Part shown: positions 1 to 8,611 of the stretch, one piece after another
Layout of the letters: the number at the start of each line of letters is the position of its first letter
How positions within the stretch are numbered: position 1 is the first letter of the stretch
DNA from: Rhodococcus aetherivorans
Lineage (GTDB): Bacteria > Actinomycetota > Actinomycetes > Mycobacteriales > Mycobacteriaceae
DNA: 42,502 bases
Assembly: GCF_011058165.1 (NCBI RefSeq)
Contig: NZ_JAALEG010000054.1
Location: 1 to 42,502, forward strand
Reading direction: 5' to 3'
Translations under genes and position numbers: made by a program
Notes under the pieces: generated by a model
Databases searched by the model: none
The model's input: only the letters and a program-made list of their open reading frames with translations
What the model was told of the DNA's origin: nothing

Positions 1-21
1 GCGGCGTGACCCCCAACGCCC

Positions 22-133
22 GGCTAGACGACGGCCTCGAAGGACCATAGTGGCACGGCGTCGACGGGCGACCACCACACCATTTTCACCCCGGAACGGG
101 CGTCCCGACAGGGACATATTGGCTAGACGACGG
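22..133. repeat. 13-bp direct repeat downstream of rpsT
   Basis: GGCTAGACGACGG occurs at 22-34 and again at 121-133. Between the copies lies a small inverted repeat, GTCCC-GACA-GGGAC (102-115). Apart from this, bases 1-130 hold nothing I recognise; they are probably the 3' flank shared with a gene that ended just left of the window. Confidence 0.6.
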
Positions 134-167
134 AAGCCGCCCGGTCCGAGGGACGGGGCGGCTTCCG
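131..167 (-). terminator. Probable rpsT terminator hairpin
   Basis: A perfect 12-bp stem (131-142 with 156-167) is extended by a 4-bp inner stem (144-147 with 151-154) after one mismatch. It starts about 20 bases beyond the rpsT stop codon. No clear U-tract follows on the minus strand, which is common for actinobacterial terminators. Confidence 0.6.
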
Positions 168-188
168 GAGCAGAGCTTGCGTTCTACC

Positions 189-449
189 TCAGAGTCCGTT
201 GGCGACCTTGGCCAGGGCGGACTTCTTGTTGGCGGCCTGGTTGGCGTGGATCACGCCCTTGCTGGCAGCCTTGTCGAGCTTGCGGCTGGTGGAGACGAGG
301 AGCTCGGTGGCCTTGTCCTTGTCACCGGCGGCCGCGGCCTCGCGGAAGGAACGGATCGCCGTGCGCAGCGAGGACTTGACCGACTGGTTGCGGAGTCGGT
401 TGCGCTCGTTGGTGCGGATCCGCTTCACCTGGGACTTGATGTTGGCCAC
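189..449 (-). CDS. rpsT: 30S ribosomal protein S20
   Basis: An 86-residue, lysine- and arginine-rich protein beginning [17 protein letters not shown], the typical S20 N-terminus. S20 binds 16S rRNA early in 30S assembly. The full length fits the family. The start is GTG at 449, with AGGA about eight bases upstream. The gene is divergent from the ATP-grasp operon across about 190 bases, the same arrangement as rpsT and Rv2411c in M. tuberculosis. It is a single-gene unit ending at a strong hairpin. Confidence 0.97.
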   Translation of the reverse strand: MANIKSQVKRIRTNERNRLRNQSVKSSLRTAIRSFREAAAAGDKDKATELLVSTSRKLDKAASKGVIHANQAANKKSALAKVANGL

Positions 450-639
450 GCGTAAAATCCTGTCGTCTTGCTGGTAGTTGGTCGGAAAGCTCTGGGCGCA
501 CTACGGCACCGACGGACCACGATACCAGCGGCCTGTCGCAAACCCCAAACCGGGCGCCGGAACCGCCGGTGGTGACGGGCAGGTGACAAGCGGGTTTCCG
601 GCACTGCACAGCCCGGCATCCTGTAGCAGGATTTCGGGC

Positions 640-2289
640 ATGAGCAGCCGAACAACCGTCGCCCGACCCCCCGACCGCTCCCGCTCGCGCAGGCGTTCCG
701 ACGGGGTGTTCGACGGCTATCGCGACGTGCCCGGCTACACGCTCGCGTTCGACGAGATGTTCGACGAGACCGGTGGGGTGCGAGCCCCCTACCGGCGGCT
801 GCACCAACGGTTCGTCTCCACCGGCGCCGACGAGCTCGCGGCGCGCACCGAGGCCCTCGGCCGCGCCTTCACCGACCAGGGCGTCACCTTCTCCCTGTCC
901 GGACAGGAGCGGCCCTTCCCGCTCGACCTGATGCCCCGGGTCATCGCGGCGGCGGAGTGGGCCCGCCTCGAACGGGGCATCACCCAGCGGGTGAAGGCGC
1001 TCGAGATGTTCCTCGACGATGTCTACCGCGAGCAGCACATCCTCCGCGACCGCGTCATCCCCAAGCGGCTGGTGACCTCGTGCGAGCACTTCCACCGCGA
1101 GGCCGTCGGCATCGTCCCGCCCAACGGCGTCCGGATCCACGTCGCGGGCATCGACCTGATCCGCGACGAGAACGGCACGTTCCGGGTCCTCGAGGACAAT
1201 CTGCGCTCGCCGTCCGGGGTGTCGTACGTCATGGAGAACCGGCGGGTGATGGCCCGGATCGCCCCGGACCTGTTCCGCGAGCACCGGGTGCGTCCCGTCG
1301 GCGACTACGCCTCGCACCTGCTGCGGGCGCTGCGGGCGGCCGCCGCGCTCAACGCCGCCGACCCGACCGTGGTGGTGCTGACCCCCGGCGTGGCCAACTC
1401 CGCGTATTTCGAGCACTCCCTGCTGGCCCGGCAGATGGGTGTCGAACTCGTCGAGGGCCGGGACCTGTTCTGTCGTGACAACGCGGTCTACATGCGCACC
1501 ACCGAAGGCGAACGGCAGGTCGACGTGATCTACCGCCGGATCGACGACGCCTTCCTCGATCCGATGCAGTTCCGTCCCGACTCCGTGCTCGGCGTCGCCG
1601 GCATCCTCAACGCCGCCCGCGCCGGCAACGTCGTGATCTCGAGCGCCGTCGGCAACGGTGTCGGCGACGACAAGCTCGTCTACACCTACGTCCCCGAGAT
1701 CATCGACTACTACCTCGGCGAGAAGCCGCTGTTGCCCAACGTCGACACGCTGCGCTGCTGGCTGGACGAGGAATGCGAGGAGGTGCTCGACCGTCTCGAC
1801 GAACTCGTGATCAAGCCGGTGGAAGGCTCCGGCGGGTACGGCATCGTGTTCGGTCCCGACGCCTCGCCCGCCGAGCTGAAGACCATGACCCGCAAGATCC
1901 GCAACGACCCGCGCAGCTGGATCGCCCAGCCCGTCGTGCAGTTGTCCACCGTTCCCACCCGGGTGGGGGACCGGCTCGCGCCGCGTCACGTGGACCTGCG
2001 GCCCTTCGCCGTCAACGACGGGGAGGAGGTGTGGGTGCTGCCCGGCGGTCTCACGCGCGTCGCGCTGCCCGAAGGGTCGCTCGTGGTGAACTCGAGCCAG
2101 GGCGGCGGCAGCAAGGACACGTGGGTGCTCGCCGCGCGCAGTTCCGGGGAGGAACGAGAACTCGGCGGCGCCCAGGTGGTCGACCGGCCGGCGCACGGCG
2201 CGCAGGTCGAGCACGGACCCGACATCGGCGGCCCACAACAGCAACAGCAACAACAGCAGCAGCAGAGCGGGCTCGGGGGTGGGCGCTGA
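640..2289 (+). CDS. Circularly permuted ATP-grasp type 2 protein with poly-Gln C-terminus
   Basis: A 549-residue protein of the DUF404/DUF407 (circularly permuted ATP-grasp type 2) family, equivalent to Rv2411c. Conserved stretches include RVLEDNLRSPSGVSYVMENR (about 183-202) and the nucleotide-binding VKPVEGSGGYG (about 391-401). The family is predicted to ligate amines to carboxylates with ATP, possibly modifying peptides, but its substrate is unknown. I chose ATG 640 because AGGA lies eight bases upstream and homology begins soon after; the frame stays open upstream to 478 without family similarity. The C-terminus carries ten consecutive glutamines (533-542) followed by a Gly-rich end. The stop overlaps the next start (TGATG), so translation is probably coupled to the alpha-E gene. 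Confidence 0.93.
   Translation: MSSRTTVARPPDRSRSRRRSDGVFDGYRDVPGYTLAFDEMFDETGGVRAPYRRLHQRFVSTGADELAARTEALGRAFTDQGVTFSLSGQERPFPLDLMPRVIAAAEWARLERGITQRVKALEMFLDDVYREQHILRDRVIPKRLVTSCEHFHREAVGIVPPNGVRIHVAGIDLIRDENGTFRVLEDNLRSPSGVSYVMENRRVMARIAPDLFREHRVRPVGDYASHLLRALRAAAALNAADPTVVVLTPGVANSAYFEHSLLARQMGVELVEGRDLFCRDNAVYMRTTEGERQVDVIYRRIDDAFLDPMQFRPDSVLGVAGILNAARAGNVVISSAVGNGVGDDKLVYTYVPEIIDYYLGEKPLLPNVDTLRCWLDEECEEVLDRLDELVIKPVEGSGGYGIVFGPDASPAELKTMTRKIRNDPRSWIAQPVVQLSTVPTRVGDRLAPRHVDLRPFAVNDGEEVWVLPGGLTRVALPEGSLVVNSSQGGGSKDTWVLAARSSGEERELGGAQVVDRPAHGAQVEHGPDIGGPQQQQQQQQQQSGLGGGR
2236..2265 (+). repeat. CAA/CAG run encoding ten glutamines
   Basis: Ten consecutive glutamine codons, mixed CAA and CAG, stand just before the stop codon of the ATP-grasp gene. 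They lie after the last residues I can match to the family. Such a triplet run can change length by slippage. Confidence 0.9.
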
Positions 2290-3260
2290 TGCTGGCCCGC
2301 AATGCCGAGTCCCTGTTCTGGATCGGCCGCTACGTCGAACGCGCCGACGACACCGCCCGCATCATGGACGTCGCGGTGCACCAGCTGCTCGAGGACTCCA
2401 CGGTCGACCCCGACCGCACCTGCCGGCAGCTGCTGCGGGTACTCGGATTCGCCGAGCCGCCGGGCGTGCTGGACGTGTCCACCGTGGTCGACCTGATCGC
2501 GTTCGACCGGCAGGGGCAGGGGTCGATCGTCGATTCCGTCGCGCACGCGCGCGAGAACGCCCGCGGCGCCCGCGAGGTCACCTCCAGCGAGATGTGGGAG
2601 TGCCTGAACGCCACCTACAACGGTCTCGCCGAGCGCAAGCGGGCCGCCCAGCGGCTCGGACCGCACGAGTTCTTCCGGTACGTCGAGGAGCGTGCGGCGA
2701 TGTTCGCGGGCCTGGCGGACTCGACGCTCAGCCGCGACGACGGCTATCGCTTCCTGCTGCTGGGCCGGTCCATCGAACGCGTCGACATGGTGGTACGGCT
2801 GCTGCTCTCCCGGGCGGGCGACCGCCCGGGCTCGCCGACGTGGGCGACGGTCCTGCGGTCGGTCGGTGGTCACGACACCTACCTGCGCACCTACCGCGGT
2901 GCCCTCGACGCGAGCCTGGTGCTCGAATTCATGCTGCTGGACCGGCTGTTCCCGCGGTCGGTGTTCTTCGCCATCAGCGAGGCCGAGCGGTGCCTCGGTG
3001 CGCTCGACCGGCATCCGCACAGCCGGATCGGTGCCCGGGACGAGGCGCAACGTCTGCTCGGCCGTGCCCGCAGCGAACTCGAGTTCCTCGCCCCCGGACG
3101 GCTGCTCGAGGATCTGCAGACGCGCCTGCAGTCGCTGCAGGAGATGTGCCGGCAGGTCGGCGAGGCGATCGCGCTGCAGTACTTCCACGCAGCGCCGTGG
3201 GTGGCCTGGACCGATGCCGGCGCGGCACAGGGGGAGACGATCGTGGAGGGTGAGTTGTGA
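2289..3260 (+). CDS. Alpha-E domain protein
   Basis: A 323-residue protein beginning LARNAESLFWIGRYVERAD, the signature opening of the alpha-E family (Rv2410c-like). It is predicted to be an all-helical protein that partners the circularly permuted ATP-grasp protein; no activity has been shown that I know of. The ATG shares one base with the stop of the upstream gene, and its own end overlaps the next gene by four bases (GTGA), so the three are translated as a unit. Length and conserved tracts such as RDDGYRFLLLGRSIERVDM indicate an intact gene. Confidence 0.93.
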   Translation: MLARNAESLFWIGRYVERADDTARIMDVAVHQLLEDSTVDPDRTCRQLLRVLGFAEPPGVLDVSTVVDLIAFDRQGQGSIVDSVAHARENARGAREVTSSEMWECLNATYNGLAERKRAAQRLGPHEFFRYVEERAAMFAGLADSTLSRDDGYRFLLLGRSIERVDMVVRLLLSRAGDRPGSPTWATVLRSVGGHDTYLRTYRGALDASLVLEFMLLDRLFPRSVFFAISEAERCLGALDRHPHSRIGARDEAQRLLGRARSELEFLAPGRLLEDLQTRLQSLQEMCRQVGEAIALQYFHAAPWVAWTDAGAAQGETIVEGEL

Positions 3261-4099
3261 CCTGGCGGATGCGAGTGGTCCACAAGACGGGGTACGCGTA
3301 CGACGCGCCGGTCACCTCGTCGTACAACGAGGTACGGCTCACGCCCCGCGCGGACAGCCGGCAGACCGTCGTGCTCAACCGGGTCGAGACCACCCCGGCG
3401 ACACGGTCGTACCGGTACGTCGACTACTGGGGCACGGCGGTGACCGCGTTCGACCTGCACGCGCCGCACACCTCGCTGGAGGTGACCGGACTGTCGGTGG
3501 TGGAGACCGAGGAGACCGCGGTGCCCGACGAGGCGATCGGATGGGACGAACTGCGCAGCGAGGAGAACCGGGACCGCTACGACGAGGTGCTGCTGCCGTC
3601 GCGGTACGTGCCGGCCGATCGCGGTCTCGCCAGGGTCGCCCGGCAGATCGCCAAGGGTGCCGATCCGGTGGCCGCGGTGCTGGCCGCGGCGCAGTGGGTG
3701 CACGACGAGATGTCCTACGTCCCCGGCACGACGGGGGTGCACACCTCGGCCGTGCAGGCCTTCGAGGAACGCGAGGGGGTCTGCCAGGACTATGCGCACC
3801 TGACGCTGCTCCTGCTGCGCGGCATGGGAATTCCCAGCCGGTACGTGTCGGGTTACCTGCATCCGACGGCCGCTGCCCCCGTCGGGGCGACCGTCGCGGG
3901 GGAGTCGCACGCGTGGGTCGAGGCCTGGACCGGTTCGTGGTGGGGTTACGACCCGACCAACGCCACGGTCGTCGGTGAACAGCACGTGTCCGTCGGTACC
4001 GGCCGGGACTACGCGGACGTGCCGCCGCTGAAGGGCATCTACTCCGGCGGCGGTTCGACGGCACTCGACGTTGTTGTGGAGGTCACCCGGCTTGCGTAG
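3257..4099 (+). CDS. Transglutaminase-like (bacterial transglutaminase/protease) protein
   Basis: A 280-residue protein with an N-terminal beta domain (about 1-80, Bact_transglu_N type) and a transglutaminase core. The papain-like triad is visible as Cys176 (EGVCQDYAHL), His218 (SHAWVEAW) and Asp232 (GYDPTN). It is the Rv2409c type. No signal peptide is seen, so a cytoplasmic role is likely. These proteins are more often thought to cleave amide bonds than to cross-link. The GTG start overlaps the alpha-E stop. Together with the ATP-grasp enzyme it suggests a ligase/peptidase pair acting on an unknown peptide or conjugate. Confidence 0.92.
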   Translation: MTWRMRVVHKTGYAYDAPVTSSYNEVRLTPRADSRQTVVLNRVETTPATRSYRYVDYWGTAVTAFDLHAPHTSLEVTGLSVVETEETAVPDEAIGWDELRSEENRDRYDEVLLPSRYVPADRGLARVARQIAKGADPVAAVLAAAQWVHDEMSYVPGTTGVHTSAVQAFEEREGVCQDYAHLTLLLLRGMGIPSRYVSGYLHPTAAAPVGATVAGESHAWVEAWTGSWWGYDPTNATVVGEQHVSVGTGRDYADVPPLKGIYSGGGSTALDVVVEVTRLA

Positions 4100-4194
4100 T
4101 GTCCGCTGTGTCTTGTTGCGGTAGTGCTGTGCGGCCTGTGAGCCCGTCTTCGACCCGCGGTGCTCGCCAGTGCCGAAGTTCGACACATCGGATC

Positions 4195-4210
4195 CGGTCC
4201 CGCGGGACCG
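4195..4210. promoter_or_regulatory. 16-bp perfect palindrome upstream of the aquaporin
   Basis: CGGTCCCG-CGGGACCG is a perfect palindrome ending 19 bases before the aquaporin ATG. It could be an operator or a hairpin near the ribosome binding site. The rest of the 130-base gap (4100-4229) shows no clear promoter. Confidence 0.4.
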
Positions 4211-4229
4211 CACGACGCGAGGTGGGCGC

Positions 4230-5111
4230 ATGACGAACGAACGCGAGACGGGCCACGAGGGCCGGGCGGCGGACCGGGCACCCGGGGCCGCCGAGCACGA
4301 GACCGAGCACGAGACCGCGCTCGAGGCCGTGGAGAAGGACGAATTCTCGGACGCCAAGAAGTACGCCGCGGAGGCGATCGGCACGTTCGTGCTGGTCTTC
4401 TCCGCGGTCGGCACGGCGGTGTTCGCCGGGGACAAGGTCGGCAATCTCGGCGTCGCGCTGGCGTTCGGGCTGACCCTGCTGTTCCTCGTCTACGCCATCG
4501 GGCCGATCTCCGGATGCCATGTGAACCCGGCGGTGACGGTCGGCCAGCTCGCGATCGGCCAGGTCACCCTCAAGCGGGCGGTGTTCTACGTCGTGGCCCA
4601 GGTCCTCGGCGGCCTCGTCGCGGGCGTGACGATCTACTCGGTGGCGCAGTCGCTGCCCACCTACGACCGGGCCGCGCAGGGGCTCGGCGCCAACGGCTGG
4701 GGCCCGCACAGCCCGTCGGCGGTGGAGGGCCCGCTCGGCGGTGTGCTCGTCGAGGGTTACGGGATCGGGGCGACCATGGTCGTCGAGGTGCTGCTGACCG
4801 CGCTGCTGGTGTTCGTGGTGCTCGCCGCGACGGACCAGGCCTCGGACGTCCTGCTGGCCGGGGTGTCGATCGGATTCACCCTGGCGGTGATCCACCTGGT
4901 CTCGATCCCGATCGACAACACCTCGGTCAATCCGGCGCGGAGCATCGCGGTCGCGCCGTACCAGGACGGCGCGCTCGGACAGCTCTGGCTGTTCATCCTG
5001 TTCCCGCTGATCGGCGGCGCCCTCGGGGCGCTGGTCTACCGGTCGCTGTTCGGGCGGTTCGCCGGATTGCGGCCGTCCACGGCGCGGGTGGCGGGCGCCC
5101 GCCGGCGGTAA
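4230..5111 (+). CDS. aqpZ: Aquaporin Z-type water channel
   Basis: A 293-residue MIP-family channel. Both NPA motifs are present, HVNPAVTVG (Asn99) and SVNPARSIAVA (Asn234). Residues expected for the narrow water-selective filter of AqpZ appear in the right places: Phe in LAFGLTLL, His in AVIHLVSIP, Thr in DNTSVN, and Arg237. Six membrane spans fit. The N-terminus carries about 45 extra, acidic, cytoplasmic residues with an EHETEHET repeat, longer than in E. coli AqpZ. ATG 4230 has GAGGTGG about seven bases upstream and is preferred to GTG 4170. The gene follows the transglutaminase by about 130 bases and is probably separate. Confidence 0.9.
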   Translation: MTNERETGHEGRAADRAPGAAEHETEHETALEAVEKDEFSDAKKYAAEAIGTFVLVFSAVGTAVFAGDKVGNLGVALAFGLTLLFLVYAIGPISGCHVNPAVTVGQLAIGQVTLKRAVFYVVAQVLGGLVAGVTIYSVAQSLPTYDRAAQGLGANGWGPHSPSAVEGPLGGVLVEGYGIGATMVVEVLLTALLVFVVLAATDQASDVLLAGVSIGFTLAVIHLVSIPIDNTSVNPARSIAVAPYQDGALGQLWLFILFPLIGGALGALVYRSLFGRFAGLRPSTARVAGARRR

Positions 5112-5123
5112 GGCGAGGGCCGG

Positions 5124-5693
5124 CTACTGCCAGCCGTACTCGGCGCGAAGGCGCGTGGCGACCTGCTCGAACCGGGCCCGGTCGAGCACCGCGCCTTCGC
5201 GCCGGATGCCTTCCTCGGGCACGTCCAGCACGCGGTCCAGGCGGACCCAGCTGGGCCGGCTGCCCGCGTCCCAGCTGCCGTTGCCCAGGGCCAGCCAGTC
5301 GCGGTGACCGTCCCGGTCGTTGTTCGACGACAGCATCAGGCCGAGCAGGGTGCCACCGTTGCGTCCGACGACGAGCACGGGCCGGTCCTTGCCCTGGGTC
5401 GCGTCCTCCTCGTAGGCCACCCACGTCCACACGATCTCGCCGGGGTCCGCGCGGCCGTCGAGGTCGGGGGCGTAGGCGATCCGCCGGGCGCGCTGCGCGG
5501 TGGGAGCGGTGTGGGAGGTCACCGGGCGGCCGGGCTTCGGGACCGGCCGGGCGGTGTCGGCGGCACCGGAGCCGAGCGCGGTCCGGGCCCGGTCGAGGGC
5601 GCCGGAGCGCTGCACCTGCTCGAGCAATCGCGGTCCCTGCTCGACCGCGAGCCGTCCCAGTTGCCTGCCCAGTTTCTTCCATGTGCCAGCCAC
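5124..5693 (-). CDS. PemK/MazF-like protein with long N-terminal extension
   Basis: A 189-residue protein. Residues about 85-189 match the PemK/MazF toxin fold: GEIVWTWVAYEE followed by the conserved KDRPVLVVGR and LMLSSNN. MazF-family toxins are mRNA endoribonucleases; the conserved Arg and the Ser/Thr after strand 3 are present here. The first 80 residues are a basic, low-complexity extension not usual in MazF. No antitoxin frame adjoins it: the neighbours are aquaporin (convergent) and lepA (divergent). The start is GTG 5693. It is the positional match of Rv2405, whose function is unknown to me. A housekeeping rather than toxin role is plausible. Confidence 0.75.
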   Translation of the reverse strand: MAGTWKKLGRQLGRLAVEQGPRLLEQVQRSGALDRARTALGSGAADTARPVPKPGRPVTSHTAPTAQRARRIAYAPDLDGRADPGEIVWTWVAYEEDATQGKDRPVLVVGRNGGTLLGLMLSSNNDRDGHRDWLALGNGSWDAGSRPSWVRLDRVLDVPEEGIRREGAVLDRARFEQVATRLRAEYGWQ

Positions 5694-5762
5694 GTCGGCG
5701 AGCTTAGCGGCGTGCGGGGCCGCGCAGGTGCGGCCGCGGGACCGGACCCGCCGCGACTTGGA

Positions 5763-5768
5763 TATTCT
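5763..5768 (+). promoter_or_regulatory. Possible -10 element (TATTCT) for lepA
   Basis: TATTCT lies six bases before a GTG at 5775, so transcription could begin at about 5775. No good -35 is visible at 17 bases upstream. The resulting leader to the lepA AUC would be about 49 bases and would contain AGGAG at 5813-5817. Confidence 0.4.
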
Positions 5769-5823
5769 GCAGGGGTGACCGCGTCCCGCCAGGGCCGCTG
5801 CCCGTCCGAGTCAGGAGCCCGAC

Positions 5824-7668
<1,845 letters not shown>

Positions 7669-7674
7669 CCCACC

Positions 7675-8607
7675 GTGCTCGAGACCTGGCTCACGCGCAC
7701 CCTGGGCATCACCGTCCCGCTGCTCGGCGCCCCGATGGGAGGCCGCGCCGGCGGCCGGCTGGCCGGCGAGGTGACCCGCGCGGGGGGCCTCGGTCTGATC
7801 GGAGCCGCGCGTTACAACACCCCGCAATGGCTGGCGGCCGAGTCGGCGGTGGCCCGCGAACTCGGCGGCGGGCTGCTCGGTTTCGGCCTGATGACGTGGT
7901 CGCTGGCCGCCGACGACAGTCTTCTCGACGCGGTGCTGGCCGAACGGCCCCGGGTGGTGTCGCTGTCCTTCGGCGATCCGGCGCCCTATGTGCCGCGCGT
8001 GCACGCGGCGGGCGCCCTGGCGATCTCCCAGATCAACACGATCGAGGACCTGCGGATCGTCGAGGCCGCCGGGGTCGACGCGGTCGTCGCGCAGGGACAC
8101 GAGGCCGGCGGGCACACCGGCCGCATCGGGACGCTGCCGCTCCTGCAGGAGGTGCTCGAATCGACGTCGCTGCCGGTGCTCGCCGCCGGCGGCATCGCGT
8201 CCGGACGGGGACTGGCCGCGGTGCTCGCGGCCGGCGCCGAGGGCGCGCTCGTCGGCACCGCGTTGCTGGCGAGCCCCGAGACGGTCGGCCCGGAGTATGC
8301 CCGGGACAGGCTCGTCGCGGCGAGCAGCACCGACACCGTCTACACCGACGTCTTCGACCGGGCCCGGCACCAGCCGTGGCCGGCGCGGTGGGGCGGCCGG
8401 GCCCTGACGAACGACTACACCGCCGAGTGGCACGGGCGCGGCGCCGACGAGGAGACCCTCGCCGCCGCGTACGACGGCAACGACCCCCGGCTCGGCGTGG
8501 TCTACGCGGGCGAGGCGGCCGGACTCGTGCGGGAACAGCGGCCCGCCGGCGAGATCGTCCGCGACATCGCGACCCGCGCGGAGGAACTGCTGCGCCGCTT
8601 CGGGTAG
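7675..8607 (+). CDS. Nitronate monooxygenase / NAD(P)H-dependent flavin oxidoreductase family
   Basis: A 310-residue TIM-barrel flavoprotein. The family signature QGHEAGGHTG starts near residue 140, and AAGGIASGRG and GALVGTALLAS form the FMN phosphate-binding end. The N-terminus LGITVPLLGAPMGG is typical. Members oxidise alkyl nitronates or reduce quinones with FMN; which applies here cannot be told. The GTG start is six bases after the lepA stop, so the two are probably cotranscribed. It converges with the trehalase gene, whose stop is four bases away. It occupies the slot of lppR in M. tuberculosis, so the order differs there. Confidence 0.85.
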   Translation: MLETWLTRTLGITVPLLGAPMGGRAGGRLAGEVTRAGGLGLIGAARYNTPQWLAAESAVARELGGGLLGFGLMTWSLAADDSLLDAVLAERPRVVSLSFGDPAPYVPRVHAAGALAISQINTIEDLRIVEAAGVDAVVAQGHEAGGHTGRIGTLPLLQEVLESTSLPVLAAGGIASGRGLAAVLAAGAEGALVGTALLASPETVGPEYARDRLVAASSTDTVYTDVFDRARHQPWPARWGGRALTNDYTAEWHGRGADEETLAAAYDGNDPRLGVVYAGEAAGLVREQRPAGEIVRDIATRAEELLRRFG

Positions 8608-8611
8608 CGGG

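Noticed and set aside
1-9. GCG GCG TGA read as the end of holA
   Set aside because: Expected from synteny, but two codons are too little to support a feature.
322-2253. Open antisense frame of over 600 codons opposite the ATP-grasp gene
   Set aside because: High-GC shadow: no family similarity, and the plus-strand gene is clearly conserved.
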